A stretch of 64,000 nucleotides of DNA from Schaalia sp. ORNL0103 (GCF_019429565.1 NZ_JAHXSA010000004.1:89666-153665), one strand, 5' to 3'; positions 1-8,980 are shown, numbered from the stretch's first letter. A program made the numbers and translations. The notes: a model not told the origin generated them from the letters alone.

Positions 1-928
1 GCGAGCCGATGAGGGGGCCGAGGAAGGCGTAGGTCGCGCCAGCCACAGGAAGCGCAAGTGCTGACTGGGCACCAAACTGCCCATTGATCAACTTTGCGAA
101 GACGGCGGAGAAGCCGGAGAAGAGGCCGAAGGTCATGACGTAGAGGATGGTCATGTACCAGGTGTTGGGGTTGGAGAAGATGTCCAGCTGCTGCTTGATG
201 TTGGCCTTGACGGGCACGTCACGCAGCCAGATGAAGGCGAGGATCGCCGCGAGGATGCACCACGGGACGAAGAAGATCGCGGCGTTGTAGACCCAGATGT
301 TCTGGCCGGCAGCGGTGCCGGCCACCTGCTGCTGGGGCGCCAACCAGGTCAGACCAAAAAGACCAAAGCCCATCAGAACGGGACCGACGAGCAGAATGAC
401 GGACATGCCGAGATTACCGATGCCACCCTGCAGGCCGAGGGCCGTGCCGGACAGGCGCTTGGGGAAGAAGTAGCCGGTGGAGGGCATGTAGCCGGAGAAC
501 GCGCCGCCGCCGATGCCACACATGAAGGCCAGGGACAGCAGGACCCAGTAGGGAGTCGTGTTGTCCTGGACCACGAAGAACCAGCCGAGCATCGGAATGA
601 CGCACAGCAGGGAGGTGATGCCCACGAGCTTGCGGGTGCCGATGAGCGGGGGCAGGAACATGTAGATGAGGCGCAGGATGCCGGCTGCCAGGCCCGGGAG
701 GGCAATAATCCAGTAGCGTTGCGATTCACTCAGATCGAATCCGAGGGCGGTCAGCTTCGGTTCGATCGCGCTGGGCAGGAACCACACGCAGAAGGCCAGG
801 ATCAGCGAGTAGGTCGTGATCCACAGCGTGCGCCACGCGAGCTTCGAGTCCCACTTGGATTCGTCGTTGGGGTTCCAGTCAGTGAGCAGGTAGCGGCTCT
901 TCTTGGCCGCGGGGTCGGTCGCGCTCAT
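1..928 (-). CDS. narK: NarK-type nitrate/nitrite MFS transporter (3' end outside window)
   Basis: The reading frame starts at an ATG with GAGGAG eight bases upstream and runs off the left edge, giving about 309 residues. The product begins MSATDPAAKK, has a soluble N-terminus of about 45 residues and then repeated hydrophobic segments. Gly-rich stretches such as GGIGNLG and FMCGIGGGAFSGY are typical of the nitrate/nitrite porter branch of the major facilitator superfamily. Such proteins import nitrate or exchange it for nitrite across the cytoplasmic membrane. The molybdenum-cofactor genes next door (moaA, moeA, moaC, mog) fit a role beside a molybdoenzyme nitrate reductase, which would have to lie outside the window. 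The 224 bases between its start and moaA must hold its promoter; I saw no convincing FNR box there. Confidence 0.85.
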   Translation of the reverse strand, partial: MSATDPAAKKSRYLLTDWNPNDESKWDSKLAWRTLWITTYSLILAFCVWFLPSAIEPKLTALGFDLSESQRYWIIALPGLAAGILRLIYMFLPPLIGTRKLVGITSLLCVIPMLGWFFVVQDNTTPYWVLLSLAFMCGIGGGAFSGYMPSTGYFFPKRLSGTALGLQGGIGNLGMSVILLVGPVLMGFGLFGLTWLAPQQQVAGTAAGQNIWVYNAAIFFVPWCILAAILAFIWLRDVPVKANIKQQLDIFSNPNTWYMTILYVMTFGLFSGFSAVFAKLINGQFGAQSALALPVAGATYAFLGPLIGS

Positions 929-1152
929 GGCTCTCCTCGGGTCGGAAGGGACGCCCAGGCGCGGGCATGCGCCGGACATTCTTTAACACGGAGGCTACCA
1001 ATGGAAATGACATAACCCACAGGAACTCATTGGGACGTGCATCACCCTTGTAAGCACTGGGAAAAGTGCGCCTGCCAGGGACATTCCCCCTGAGGACGAA
1101 CAAGCAATTGACCGCTGTTAGAAAACATCGGCGTCACGAAATTAGTGGGAGG

Positions 1153-2217
1153 TTACCCACCAATACGGCTCATGGTGCGCGACGCGCGAGCAAAGGTATC
1201 GATATTCAGCCCGTGTGCAGCCGGCTTCGCCCACATCGCGTCGGCCCATCGGGCGGCGATCTGCGCATCGTCTCCACCGCCCCGCAGCAGGTCACGCAGC
1301 GAGGTCTCTTCGGTCGAAAACAGGCAGGATCGCACCATGCCGTCCGAGGTCAGGCGGGTGCGGTCGCACGCGCCACAGAAGGGGTCGGACACGGAGGCGA
1401 TGACTCCGAGCCGCTTCGTCGGGTCACCGTCGACGATCCAGCGTCCCGCCGGAGAATGCGGGTCCTCGCGGGGCGCGGGGGTCAGTGTGTGGCGAGTGCT
1501 CATGATGTGCAGGATCTCATCGGCCGTCATGATGTTTTGACGATCCCACGTGTCCGGCGGGCCGATCGGCATCTGCTCGATGACGCGCAGCTCGATGCCC
1601 CGGTCCAGGCAGTAGTCGACCAGGTCAGGCAGGTCGGCCTCGTTCATGCCACGCAGGACGAGGGCGTTGACCTTGATGGGGCTCAGGCCCGCGCGGGCGG
1701 CGGCCTCGATGCCCTCCAGGACGTCGCCGAGGCGGTCGCGGCGGGTGATCGCCGCGAAGTGCTCGGGGTCCAGAGAATCAAGCGAAATGTTGACGCGGTT
1801 CAGGCCCGCGTCCTTCAGGCCCTGGGCGCGTTTGGCCAGGCCGAGCGCGTTCGTCGTGAGGGCCAGGTCCAGGGGCTTCCCCTCGTCGGTGCGCAGGTGG
1901 GAGCACGCTTCGATGATCCCCTCGAGGCCTCGGCGCAGGAGGGGTTCTCCGCCGGTGAAGCGGACCTGGCGGATCCCGAGCCGCTCGACGCCGACGCGCA
2001 CGAGGCGCACGACCTCGTCATCGGTCAGGGTTTCCTCGGTGGGCAGCCAGTCCAGGCCTTCGGGAGGCATGCAGTAGGAACAGCGCAGGTTGCAGCGGTC
2101 GGTGAGCGACACGCGCAGGTCTCGGGCCACGCGCCCGAAGGTGTCGACGAGCCGCAGCGGCGCGCCACACGCCACCGCATCTGCCGCCTGAGAGGCGGAA
2201 ACGAACTCGACAGACAT
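1153..2217 (-). CDS. moaA: GTP 3',8-cyclase MoaA
   Basis: Radical-SAM enzyme that, with MoaC, turns GTP into cyclic pyranopterin monophosphate in molybdopterin synthesis. The 354-residue product has the N-terminal CNLRCSYC cluster motif (Cys42, 46, 49), the GGEPLLR motif, the C-terminal cluster Cys281-x2-Cys284-x13-Cys298, and the conserved Gly-Gly C-terminal tail (SRIGG) needed for GTP cyclisation. The ATG follows TAGGGT by six bases and has no ribosome binding site, so the mRNA is probably leaderless. It is co-directional with narK but separated from it. Length and motifs are standard for the family. Confidence 0.97.
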   Translation of the reverse strand: MSVEFVSASQAADAVACGAPLRLVDTFGRVARDLRVSLTDRCNLRCSYCMPPEGLDWLPTEETLTDDEVVRLVRVGVERLGIRQVRFTGGEPLLRRGLEGIIEACSHLRTDEGKPLDLALTTNALGLAKRAQGLKDAGLNRVNISLDSLDPEHFAAITRRDRLGDVLEGIEAAARAGLSPIKVNALVLRGMNEADLPDLVDYCLDRGIELRVIEQMPIGPPDTWDRQNIMTADEILHIMSTRHTLTPAPREDPHSPAGRWIVDGDPTKRLGVIASVSDPFCGACDRTRLTSDGMVRSCLFSTEETSLRDLLRGGGDDAQIAARWADAMWAKPAAHGLNIDTFARASRTMSRIGG

Positions 2218-2509
2218 GGCGCAACCCTACCCCGATTTGCCTGGTGTTCGCCCCTCGAAAAACCGAGCACGAACGGCATGACGCGGCCCCTGCCTCGTCG
2301 TTGAGAGAAAGGAGACAGAGGCCAGCTCCTAATCAGCGTCGTCAAGCGAGGATTACGCCGCCACCGCCCACCCCGGCAGTGCGAAACCATTTCATTGCAT
2401 CTGTTGGTGGCGGTCACAGCCACATTCACCACGACAACGACGGGTTCTCTCACCAGGAACCGAATGCGCCCCACCGCCCCTCAACACCACCTCGCCAGGC
2501 CACGCGCAT

Positions 2510-2586
2510 GGGGGTTTGGCAGCATTAGAAGTCCCGTCACGGCGTGTCGCCGGCGTGTCGCCCCTCTAATGCTGCAATTCCCCCCC
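2510..2586. repeat. Dispersed palindromic repeat A, copy 1
   Basis: A 77-bp element. The left arm GGGGGTTTGGCAGCATTAGA pairs with a right arm TCTAATGCTGCAA followed by TTCCCCCC. Between the arms lie two tandem copies of CGGCGTGTCGC. Six copies of this family are in the window. Confidence 0.9.
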
Positions 2587-2705
2587 GTTGCAACCACCAC
2601 TAGAACCTAGATAGAACCTAGAAAACCGTCCGAACGCGCCACAACCACCCGACACTGCCCACGCCTCACCAAGTCGCACCCACCGGCCCAACAGGCCGGG
2701 CAAAT

Positions 2706-2781
2706 GGGGGTTTGGCAGCACTAGAAGTCCCGTCACGGCGTGTCGCCGGCGTGTCGCCCCTCTAATGCTGCAATTCCCCCC
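2706..2781. repeat. Dispersed palindromic repeat A, copy 2
   Basis: Same arms and central tandem CGGCGTGTCGC as copy 1, with one change (CACTAGA for CATTAGA) in the left arm. Confidence 0.9.
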
Positions 2782-2892
2782 GCGCTCCCATATCCAGGCC
2801 GCTGAAATGAGCTAGAACCGCCCACCCCAGCCCGCGCCTCGTCACACCGCACCCACCAAGTCGCACCCACCGGCCCAACAGGCCGGGCAAAT

Positions 2893-2969
2893 GGGGGGTT
2901 TGGCAGCATTAGAAGTCCCATCACGGCGTGTCGCCGGCGTGTCGCCCCTCTAATGCTGCAATTCCCCCC
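2893..2969. repeat. Dispersed palindromic repeat A, copy 3
   Basis: Same structure as copy 1. It and the preceding 35 bases duplicate copy 2 with its flank. It lies 150 bases before the DUF559-type gene. Confidence 0.9.
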
Positions 2970-3118
2970 GACCTCCCATATCCGGGCCGTTGAAACGAGC
3001 TGCAACACCCAACCCGGACCACGCATCGACAAGACGCAAATAAACACCATTAACAATCAAGCAAATTAGTACATCTAAAACCGCAACAGACTGAAATCTA
3101 TCGCACTAGAATTTACTC

Positions 3119-4135
3119 ATGAGCCAAGAAGTCAGGGGTAACGACGCTCCCTTCATCCTCAACGCCGTTGAACGGGCGATCATTCGCGTGCCGCGTTCCA
3201 GCCACCACGGCCTCACAAAGATGCCGACGGCTGTGAAAATCGCGGGCAGAACATACCTTGACCTGTCTCTCCTGACAGACATAGACATGAGTCAGCTACC
3301 GGAGGTCGTGCTCGCCGCACGCCTCTACCACCTCGCGCACACGCACCAAACTCTCGTTACTACCGGACAATGTGCGCTATGGGCGCACGGCTATGGAAGT
3401 GATCCCCCGCTTCCACCCATCACGGTTGCCGCATCATCCACTATCCGCCCCATCGTCCTGCCTGCCATAGCAATCGGCACTCACACCTTTGCTCCCATAA
3501 AGGTCAAGGCCAGGCACGTCTGTCACCTTCCTTCTATCAGCGACACACGCGGGCTTCTCATCGAGAACCTCGAATCTGCGCAGATTACTGCTGCCCGCAC
3601 ATCATCCAACCGACGTGCCGCTTTCACGCAGATGTGCATGAACGCCCACGCCTACACGCACTTCGACAACTTCCACATGAAAGCATCACGCAACAACGAG
3701 GAGTCGTGGAAGTTCTTTCTTGAGCGCGAGCTGAAACAGCTGGGCAATCGGGCAAGAGGACGCTCTCAAGCACAGTGGATCATCACTCACGCAGATGCCG
3801 GATGCGCCTCCCCGGGAGAAGCGCGTGTGCTGTACGAGCTGTGTGCCGCGGACCTGACAGGCATGCGCACACAGGTCGAGGTGCACACGCGGGGTCGTCG
3901 TTACTTCATCGATTGCGGGTTCACGGCCGAGAAAGTCGGCATCGAGTTCGACGGACGAGCCAAATACGGGGACAACGCCCGCAGCATCCACGCGTCACTT
4001 TCCCGCGAGCGCGAGCGCCAACGCCACCTCGAAGCCGCGGGCTGGCACATCATCCGCGTCGGCTGGCACGATCTGGAGCATCCAGACGAGCTCATTGCGC
4101 AGGTCCGCTCGGCGCTTGCCGCACGCCTGGGATGA
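3119..4135 (+). CDS. DUF559/Vsr-like endonuclease-domain protein
   Basis: A 338-residue protein. Its C-terminal 110 residues resemble the DUF559/Vsr-type PD-(D/E)xK nuclease fold common in actinobacteria: YFIDCGF, then VGIEFDGRAKYG, then RERERQRHLEAAGW and IIRVGWHDL. The acidic residues of IDCGF and GIEFDG are the likely metal ligands. The N-terminal two-thirds has no motif I recognise; related actinobacterial proteins often have an AbiEi-like N-terminus, but I cannot confirm that here. The ATG lies six bases after TAGAAT with no ribosome binding site, so it is probably leaderless. The gene is bracketed by repeat A copies (2893-2969 and 4210-4285), separates moaA from moeA, and has a less GC-rich 5' flank than its neighbours, all of which suggest an acquired gene. 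The substrate is unknown. Confidence 0.75.
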   Translation: MSQEVRGNDAPFILNAVERAIIRVPRSSHHGLTKMPTAVKIAGRTYLDLSLLTDIDMSQLPEVVLAARLYHLAHTHQTLVTTGQCALWAHGYGSDPPLPPITVAASSTIRPIVLPAIAIGTHTFAPIKVKARHVCHLPSISDTRGLLIENLESAQITAARTSSNRRAAFTQMCMNAHAYTHFDNFHMKASRNNEESWKFFLERELKQLGNRARGRSQAQWIITHADAGCASPGEARVLYELCAADLTGMRTQVEVHTRGRRYFIDCGFTAEKVGIEFDGRAKYGDNARSIHASLSRERERQRHLEAAGWHIIRVGWHDLEHPDELIAQVRSALAARLG

Positions 4136-4209
4136 GTCCACAGCACCCGGCGAACGCCGTCAGATGCCGTCTCCTCTGCGCCAACGAAGGCCCACCAGGC
4201 CACGTAAGT

Positions 4210-4285
4210 GGGGGTTTGGCAGCATTAGAAGTCCCATCACGGCGTGTCGTCGGCGTGTCACGCTCCTAATGCTGCAATTCCCCCC
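4210..4285. repeat. Dispersed palindromic repeat A, copy 4
   Basis: The left arm GGGGGTTTGGCAGCATTAG pairs with CTAATGCTGCAA and TTCCCCCC. The central tandem 11-mers have diverged slightly (CGGCGTGTCGT and CGGCGTGTCAC). It lies between the DUF559-type gene and moeA. Confidence 0.9.
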
Positions 4286-4365
4286 GACACCCATATCCAG
4301 GCCGGCACCATCGCCCAAGCGCCCCCGCACGCCTCGCCCACCCCACCTGGCCCTACACTGGTGGC

Positions 4366-5643
4366 ATGCACGATCCCGCCCTGTCTACCGCGCAGCATCG
4401 CGAGCTGATCGAGGCGCTGGCGCTCAGCCACGTCCTCCCCCACGAGACGCTCCCCGTCGAGGAATGTCTGGGTCGCCGCCTGGCGGTCGACGTTTCCTCG
4501 CTGATCCCCCTCCCGCCGTTCACGAACTCCGCAATGGACGGATTTGCGGTGCGCCGCGAGGACCTCGAGGGTGAGGGCCCGTGGACTCTGCCCGTCGCGG
4601 GCGACATTCCGGCGGGAGACACCCGCGAGAATCGACTCGAGAAGGGGCAGGCGTGGCGCATCATGACGGGCGCGCCGATCCCCGAAGGCGCCGACACTGT
4701 CGTGAAAGTCGAGGACACGGATCATGCGGCGGGCGTCGCCCAGGCGCCCGACACCGTAGAGATCCGCGTCGCCCCGAAGCTGGGCGCGAATGTTCGCGTG
4801 GCGGGCGAGGCCCTCGCTGCAGGTTCCCCGGTCCTGAAGGCGGGCCGCATCCTGGACGGGACGGCTCTGTCGGCCGCTGCCTCGGTCGGCCACGGCACCC
4901 TCACGGTTCTGCCCTGCCCGCGCGTCATCGTCGTCTCGACGGGCACGGAGCTCAAGCGCGCCGGCGAGGCCCTCGAACGCGGGCAGATTCCCGATTCGAA
5001 CGGCATCCTCCTGCGCGGCCTCGTCGAGGAGGCCGGCGGGCGCGTCGTCGCGCACCTGCGCACGGGGGACACCCCGGCCGAGCTGCGAGCGGCCCTCGAC
5101 GAGGCCCCGGAGGCCGACCTGGTCCTCACAGCCGGCGGCATTTCGGCGGGCGCCTTCGAGGTCGTGCGCCTGACGCTTGGCACAGACGCGGGCTTCCACC
5201 ACGTCGCCCAGCAGCCGGGCGGCCCGCAGGGCGTCGGCTCGACGCGGGTGGGCACGAGCGGCCGCGAAACACCCGTGATCTGCCTGCCCGGCAACCCGGT
5301 CTCGGTCTTTACGACGTTCCACATGTACGTCGCGGGCGCGCTGGCGGTCATGTCCGGCCTCGTCGCCCCGGAGCACGGCGGAACGGTCCCCAGCGGCGTC
5401 ATTGCCCGCGCACACGTGGGCTGGGAGTCTCCATCCGGAAAGACGCAGTTCATCCCGCTTCGCTTCGTCTCCGGAAATGGGGACGAGGCCGGGGCCCGCT
5501 GGGTGGAGCCGGTGCACCCCCTGGGGTCGAAGTCGCACCTGGTGGCCTCGCTCGCGAACGCGGAGGCGATTGGCGTGGTTGCGCCGGATGTCGAGGCGGT
5601 CGAGGCCGGCGAGGAGCTGGCGGTCGTCCCGCTCGTGGGCTGA
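4366..5643 (+). CDS. moeA: Molybdopterin molybdenumtransferase MoeA
   Basis: Inserts molybdate into adenylylated molybdopterin to finish molybdenum cofactor. The 425 residues show the MoeA signature regions in order: NSAMDGFAV near residue 48, MTGAPIPEGADTVV near 105, the MogA-like domain with VSTGTEL and DSNG near 190-210, TAGGISAG near 255, and CLPGNPVS near 307, followed by the beta-barrel domain IV. The ATG is six bases downstream of TACACT and lacks a ribosome binding site, suggesting a leaderless transcript. moaC follows 34 bases downstream on the same strand, probably as one operon. Confidence 0.97.
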   Translation: MHDPALSTAQHRELIEALALSHVLPHETLPVEECLGRRLAVDVSSLIPLPPFTNSAMDGFAVRREDLEGEGPWTLPVAGDIPAGDTRENRLEKGQAWRIMTGAPIPEGADTVVKVEDTDHAAGVAQAPDTVEIRVAPKLGANVRVAGEALAAGSPVLKAGRILDGTALSAAASVGHGTLTVLPCPRVIVVSTGTELKRAGEALERGQIPDSNGILLRGLVEEAGGRVVAHLRTGDTPAELRAALDEAPEADLVLTAGGISAGAFEVVRLTLGTDAGFHHVAQQPGGPQGVGSTRVGTSGRETPVICLPGNPVSVFTTFHMYVAGALAVMSGLVAPEHGGTVPSGVIARAHVGWESPSGKTQFIPLRFVSGNGDEAGARWVEPVHPLGSKSHLVASLANAEAIGVVAPDVEAVEAGEELAVVPLVG

Positions 5644-5677
5644 CCCCACCATAGAGAGAATTAACGAGAGGAAAACC

Positions 5678-6160
5678 GTGAAGTTTACGCATCTGAACGA
5701 GGACGGCGCCGCCTACATGGTGGACGTAACCGCGAAGAATCCGACGGTGCGCCAGGCGAGCGCCGTGTGCCGCGTGGATTGCTCACCCGAGGTCATGCAG
5801 GCCCTGCGTGACGGCACCGTCCCAAAGGGCGACGTCCTGGCGGTGGCGCGCGTGGCCGGCATTTCGGCGGCGAAGCGCGTCCCCGAGCTGCTGCCCCTCG
5901 CACACACGATCGGCGTGCACGGCTGCGCGGTGGACCTGAGCCTGGAGGACGATCACGTGGCGATCCGTGCGACCGTGCGCACGGCCGACCGCACGGGCGT
6001 GGAGATGGAGGCGCTGACCTCTGTGACGGTGGCGGCTCTCGCGATCGTGGACATGGTCAAGGGCGTGGACCGCTCCGCTCGCATCCGCGAGGCGAAGATC
6101 GTGGCGAAGTCGGGCGGCCGCAGCGGCGACTGGGTGCGCCCGGAGGATCCGCAGGACTGA
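5678..6160 (+). CDS. moaC: Cyclic pyranopterin monophosphate synthase MoaC
   Basis: Completes the conversion of the MoaA product to cyclic pyranopterin monophosphate. A GTG start is chosen because ACGAGAGG lies about seven bases upstream and the product then begins MKFTHLNEDG, giving the usual 160 residues. The KRVPELLPLAHTI segment aligns with the family motif that normally reads IPLCHPL, and GVEMEALTSVTVAALAI is the second family motif. The histidine is kept, while the usual Cys and Pro beside it are Ala and Thr. It is co-directional with moeA and followed by a hairpin terminator. Confidence 0.95.
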   Translation: MKFTHLNEDGAAYMVDVTAKNPTVRQASAVCRVDCSPEVMQALRDGTVPKGDVLAVARVAGISAAKRVPELLPLAHTIGVHGCAVDLSLEDDHVAIRATVRTADRTGVEMEALTSVTVAALAIVDMVKGVDRSARIREAKIVAKSGGRSGDWVRPEDPQD

Positions 6161-6178
6161 CGCCCCACTGTACGAGGA

Positions 6179-6212
6179 GGCCGCCCGCAGTACATCTGCC
6201 GGGCGGCCTTTT
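6179..6212 (+). terminator. Terminator after moaC
   Basis: GGCCGCCCG (6179-6187) pairs with CGGGCGGCC (6200-6208) and is followed by TTTT. It lies between convergent moaC and mog and could serve both. Confidence 0.85.
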
Positions 6213-6230
6213 CGTTGCTATCTCAGTATT

Positions 6231-6722
6231 TTAAGCGCGCGGGTGGTCTCCGCCCGCGAGCTGGTCGACGATATGAGCGACGAGGGGGCCGATGACGGAC
6301 ACCGTATCGGTGACGCCGCCGCGCGAGCCGGGCGCGTTGACGACGAGGGCTCCCTCGGGGGAACGCGCGGTCACGCCGACGAGGCCTCGCGACAGGGCGG
6401 CGGACGCGACCTTTTCCTCGCCGCGGCGTCGGATCGCGTCGGCGAGGCCGTCGATGCGGGTGACGAGAAGCGGCGCGGTGGCTTCGGGGGTGACGTCACG
6501 GGGAGAGATGCCGGTGCCGCCGGTCGTGAAGACGAAGCGGGCGCCGTCCTCCACGGCAGCAGTGATCGCGGCGCGAATGGCATCGACGTCGTCGGGGACG
6601 ATCACGACCGAGGCGTCGACGCCGTGTTCGGCGAGGAGGCGCGCAGCGAGGGGCCCGGAGAGGTCCTCGGCGAGGCCGGCAGAGCAGCGGTCCGAGACCG
6701 TGATGACGCGTGCGGGGATCAC
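6231..6722 (-). CDS. mog: Molybdopterin adenylyltransferase (MogA/MoaB family)
   Basis: Adenylylates molybdopterin before MoeA inserts molybdenum. The 163-residue product starts at a GTG one base after the tadA stop (TGACGTG), so it is translationally coupled to tadA. It reads ARVITVSDRCSAG at the N-terminus, carries the TTGGTGISPRDVTPEAT motif typical of MogA/MoaB, and ends with NAPGSRGGVTDTVSVIGPL. It could be named mogA or moaB; sequence alone does not separate them. Its pairing with a tRNA deaminase is functionally unexpected, but it lies in a molybdopterin neighbourhood. Confidence 0.92.
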   Translation of the reverse strand: MIPARVITVSDRCSAGLAEDLSGPLAARLLAEHGVDASVVIVPDDVDAIRAAITAAVEDGARFVFTTGGTGISPRDVTPEATAPLLVTRIDGLADAIRRRGEEKVASAALSRGLVGVTARSPEGALVVNAPGSRGGVTDTVSVIGPLVAHIVDQLAGGDHPRA

Positions 6723-6723
6723 G

Positions 6724-8067
6724 TCAGTGACGAGCGTTGCCGTGGCGGCGCGCGGAACGGCGCACGCGAATGCCGGAAGTGATGGGGTCGACGTCGTTGA
6801 ACTGGCGCGGGGACAGCTCGTAGTCGACGCGGCGCGCGGGCTCGGGTTCGAAGGCCTGCGGGAGGGGGCGCTGCGGGCGCGCGCTCTGGCGCGAGGTGGC
6901 GCGCTGCGGGAACGCGGGCGGCGCGGGGATCGGCACGGGCGGCTCTTCGACGGGGGCGGGTGCGGCCTGCACGACGGGGGCCGGCGGCTCCGTGGGCGCG
7001 GGTGCGACGACGGGCTCCGCAGCACGAGGCCGGGGCGCGCTATCGCGCAGCGGCTGAGCCACGGGGCGGCCGGGCTGAGCGGGCGTGTAGAGACCTTCGG
7101 GCACCGACGCGGAGGGGCGCACGTGGACGGGGCGAATCTGGGGGACGGAGCGCGTGATGGGGCCGTGCGTCGTGCTCGGCGAAACTGCCGGCAGGACGGG
7201 GGAGGCGCTGCGGTAGGGCGGCTGCGAGACGGGGGCCGCGGGGGCGCCGGGTTCGACCGACTCGCCCACGGGGATGTCGTCGGGGTTGTCGGCATTTCCG
7301 GAGACGCGCTCGGAGAAGGGGCGTCCTGCTCGACGGGGCAGGGGCGAGGCCTCGGTGCCACGATGACTGACCCGCCCGGGCGCGGGAGGAACGGGGAAGG
7401 CACCAGAGCGGGGGTTTTCGTCGGAAGGAGCGGGAGCGGCAGGAGCGGCCGGCGCCTCGGGGGTAACGAGCTGCGCGGGAACGCCCTCATCGTGGGTGGC
7501 TTCCTCGCTGACCTGCTCGGGGGCCTCGTCCTCCTCGTAGGGGACGACGATGGGCGCGACCAGGTCGCTGGGCTCGTGAACGGGAGCCTGGACGACGGGC
7601 ATCTCGTCGGGCGTGCGGCAGCCGAGGAAGAAGGATCGCAGCTGCATGGCAGCCTCTTGGGCGAGGACGCCGCCGATGACCTCCGTCGGGTGGGGCATGC
7701 GGGCGTCGCGCAGGACGTCGCGCAAGGATCCGGCGGCACCGGCCTTGGGGTCCCAGGCGCCGAAGACGACGCGATCAATGCGAGAGGCGAGAATCGCGCC
7801 CGCACACATTGTGCAGGGCTCGAGGGTGACGATGAGCGTGCAGCCGGTCAGGCGCCAGGTACCCCTGGCACGGCCGGCCTCGCGCAGGGCGACGATTTCG
7901 GCGTGACCCGCGGGGTCATGGTTGGCCTCGCGACAGTTCCACCCACGTCCGATGATGCGGCCGTTTTCGTCGACGACGACTGCTCCGACGGGGACGTCCC
8001 CCGTTTCACGGGCGCGGTTGGCCAGGAAGAGGGCCTTGCCCATTGCTTCGCGGTACTGCTCATTCAC
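6724..8067 (-). CDS. tadA: tRNA adenosine(34) deaminase TadA with long Pro/Ala-rich C-terminal extension
   Basis: The first 155 residues are a complete tRNA-specific adenosine deaminase, which makes inosine at the wobble position of tRNA-Arg(ACG). The zinc and catalytic residues are in HAE (55-57) and PCTMC (84-88). TadA is normally 150-170 residues; here about 290 further residues follow. They are rich in Pro, Ala, Glu and Arg, look disordered, and end in a short basic segment (RVRRSARRHGNARH). AGGAGG lies six bases before GTG 8067 and directly abuts an upstream GTG at 8073, so 8067 is the preferred start. The frame stays open across the tail, and mog starts one base after its stop. Confidence 0.92.
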   Translation of the reverse strand: MNEQYREAMGKALFLANRARETGDVPVGAVVVDENGRIIGRGWNCREANHDPAGHAEIVALREAGRARGTWRLTGCTLIVTLEPCTMCAGAILASRIDRVVFGAWDPKAGAAGSLRDVLRDARMPHPTEVIGGVLAQEAAMQLRSFFLGCRTPDEMPVVQAPVHEPSDLVAPIVVPYEEDEAPEQVSEEATHDEGVPAQLVTPEAPAAPAAPAPSDENPRSGAFPVPPAPGRVSHRGTEASPLPRRAGRPFSERVSGNADNPDDIPVGESVEPGAPAAPVSQPPYRSASPVLPAVSPSTTHGPITRSVPQIRPVHVRPSASVPEGLYTPAQPGRPVAQPLRDSAPRPRAAEPVVAPAPTEPPAPVVQAAPAPVEEPPVPIPAPPAFPQRATSRQSARPQRPLPQAFEPEPARRVDYELSPRQFNDVDPITSGIRVRRSARRHGNARH

Positions 8068-8281
8068 GGTCACCCTCCTAGCTTACCGGCCAAATCACTG
8101 TTGGGGTAGTTGGAGTCCACAGTGGCTCATGATGCTCGTGTGACGAATGAGTGTGACATGCGTGACGACAAGGCCGAAACGTCGGCCACTGACATCCACG
8201 ACGGAGCCGCAGAGGAGACCCCCGCCTCGTCTTCAACACACCGGAGTGCGCTCGCATATACGAACGAGGTAGCCTATAACC

Positions 8282-8920
8282 ATGCGCCTCCACGTTGCTA
8301 ATCACCCCCTGATCACCCATAAGCTCACCGTCCTGCGGGATCGCGAAACGCCGTCGGCGACGTTCCGCCAGCTCGTGGACGAACTGGTCACCCTGCTCGC
8401 CTACGAGGCGACGCGCGAAGTGGCCGTCACCGAGACCCCCATCCAGACCCCCGTCGCCCCCACCGTCGGCCTGAAGCTCTCCGAGCCTCGCCCGATCGTG
8501 GTCCCCGTCCTGCGCGCAGGCCTGGGCATGCTCGAAGGCATGACCCGCATGCTGCCCACCGCCGAGGTCGGCTTCCTGGGCATGCGCCGCGACGACGACA
8601 CCCTGGAGATCGAGACCTACGCGAACCGCCTGCCGGACGACCTGTCGGGCCGCCAGTGCTTCGTGCTGGACCCGATGCTGGCCACCGGCCACACCATGGT
8701 CGCCGCCACCAACTACCTCTTCGAGCGCGGCGCCAAGGATGTCACCTGCGTGTGTATCCTGGCTGCTCCGGAGGGCATCAAGACGCTCGAGGACGCGATC
8801 GGTGACCGCGCCGACGTGAACGTCGTCGTCGCCGCCGTCGACGATCACCTCAACGAGAAGTCTTACATCGTCCCCGGCCTGGGTGACGCGGGCGACCGCC
8901 TGTACGGCATCATCGACTGA
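8282..8920 (+). CDS. upp: Uracil phosphoribosyltransferase
   Basis: Pyrimidine salvage enzyme converting uracil and PRPP to UMP. The 212-residue length is typical. VLRAGLGML, the PRPP-binding loop [12 protein letters not shown], and the C-terminal uracil-binding [12 protein letters not shown] are all present. The ATG lies six bases after TAGCCT, consistent with a leaderless mRNA. It is divergent from tadA, with about 210 bases between the two starts, and followed by a strong terminator. Confidence 0.97.
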   Translation: MRLHVANHPLITHKLTVLRDRETPSATFRQLVDELVTLLAYEATREVAVTETPIQTPVAPTVGLKLSEPRPIVVPVLRAGLGMLEGMTRMLPTAEVGFLGMRRDDDTLEIETYANRLPDDLSGRQCFVLDPMLATGHTMVAATNYLFERGAKDVTCVCILAAPEGIKTLEDAIGDRADVNVVVAAVDDHLNEKSYIVPGLGDAGDRLYGIID

Positions 8921-8980
8921 CGAGGCACGCAACCCTCGCGCATCGCAGCGCCGGGGGATGCGACACAGCTAACGTCACAC

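Larger units (their letters stand above)
2218..3118. other. Gene-free repeat region between moaA and the DUF559 gene
   Basis: About 900 bases with no credible gene. It carries three copies of the 80-bp palindromic repeat A. The second and third copies are each preceded by the same 37-39 bases (GTCGCACCCACCGGCCCAAC onward, about 2672-2710 and 2860-2898), so that part is a tandem duplication with a period of about 188 bp. The last 120 bases become AT-rich and lead into the promoter of the next gene. Confidence 0.7.

Noticed and set aside
929..1152. FNR or NarL site before narK
   Set aside because: No TTGAT-N4-ATCAA or comparable palindrome is convincing; the few partial matches are at chance level.
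1146..1161. Terminator after moaA
   Set aside because: The GTGGG/CCCAC stem is only 5 bp and overlaps the stop codon; too weak to call.
8110..8301. Short plus-strand frame before upp
   Set aside because: It has no ribosome binding site or homology, and it overlaps the start of upp; its translated sequence is not protein-like.
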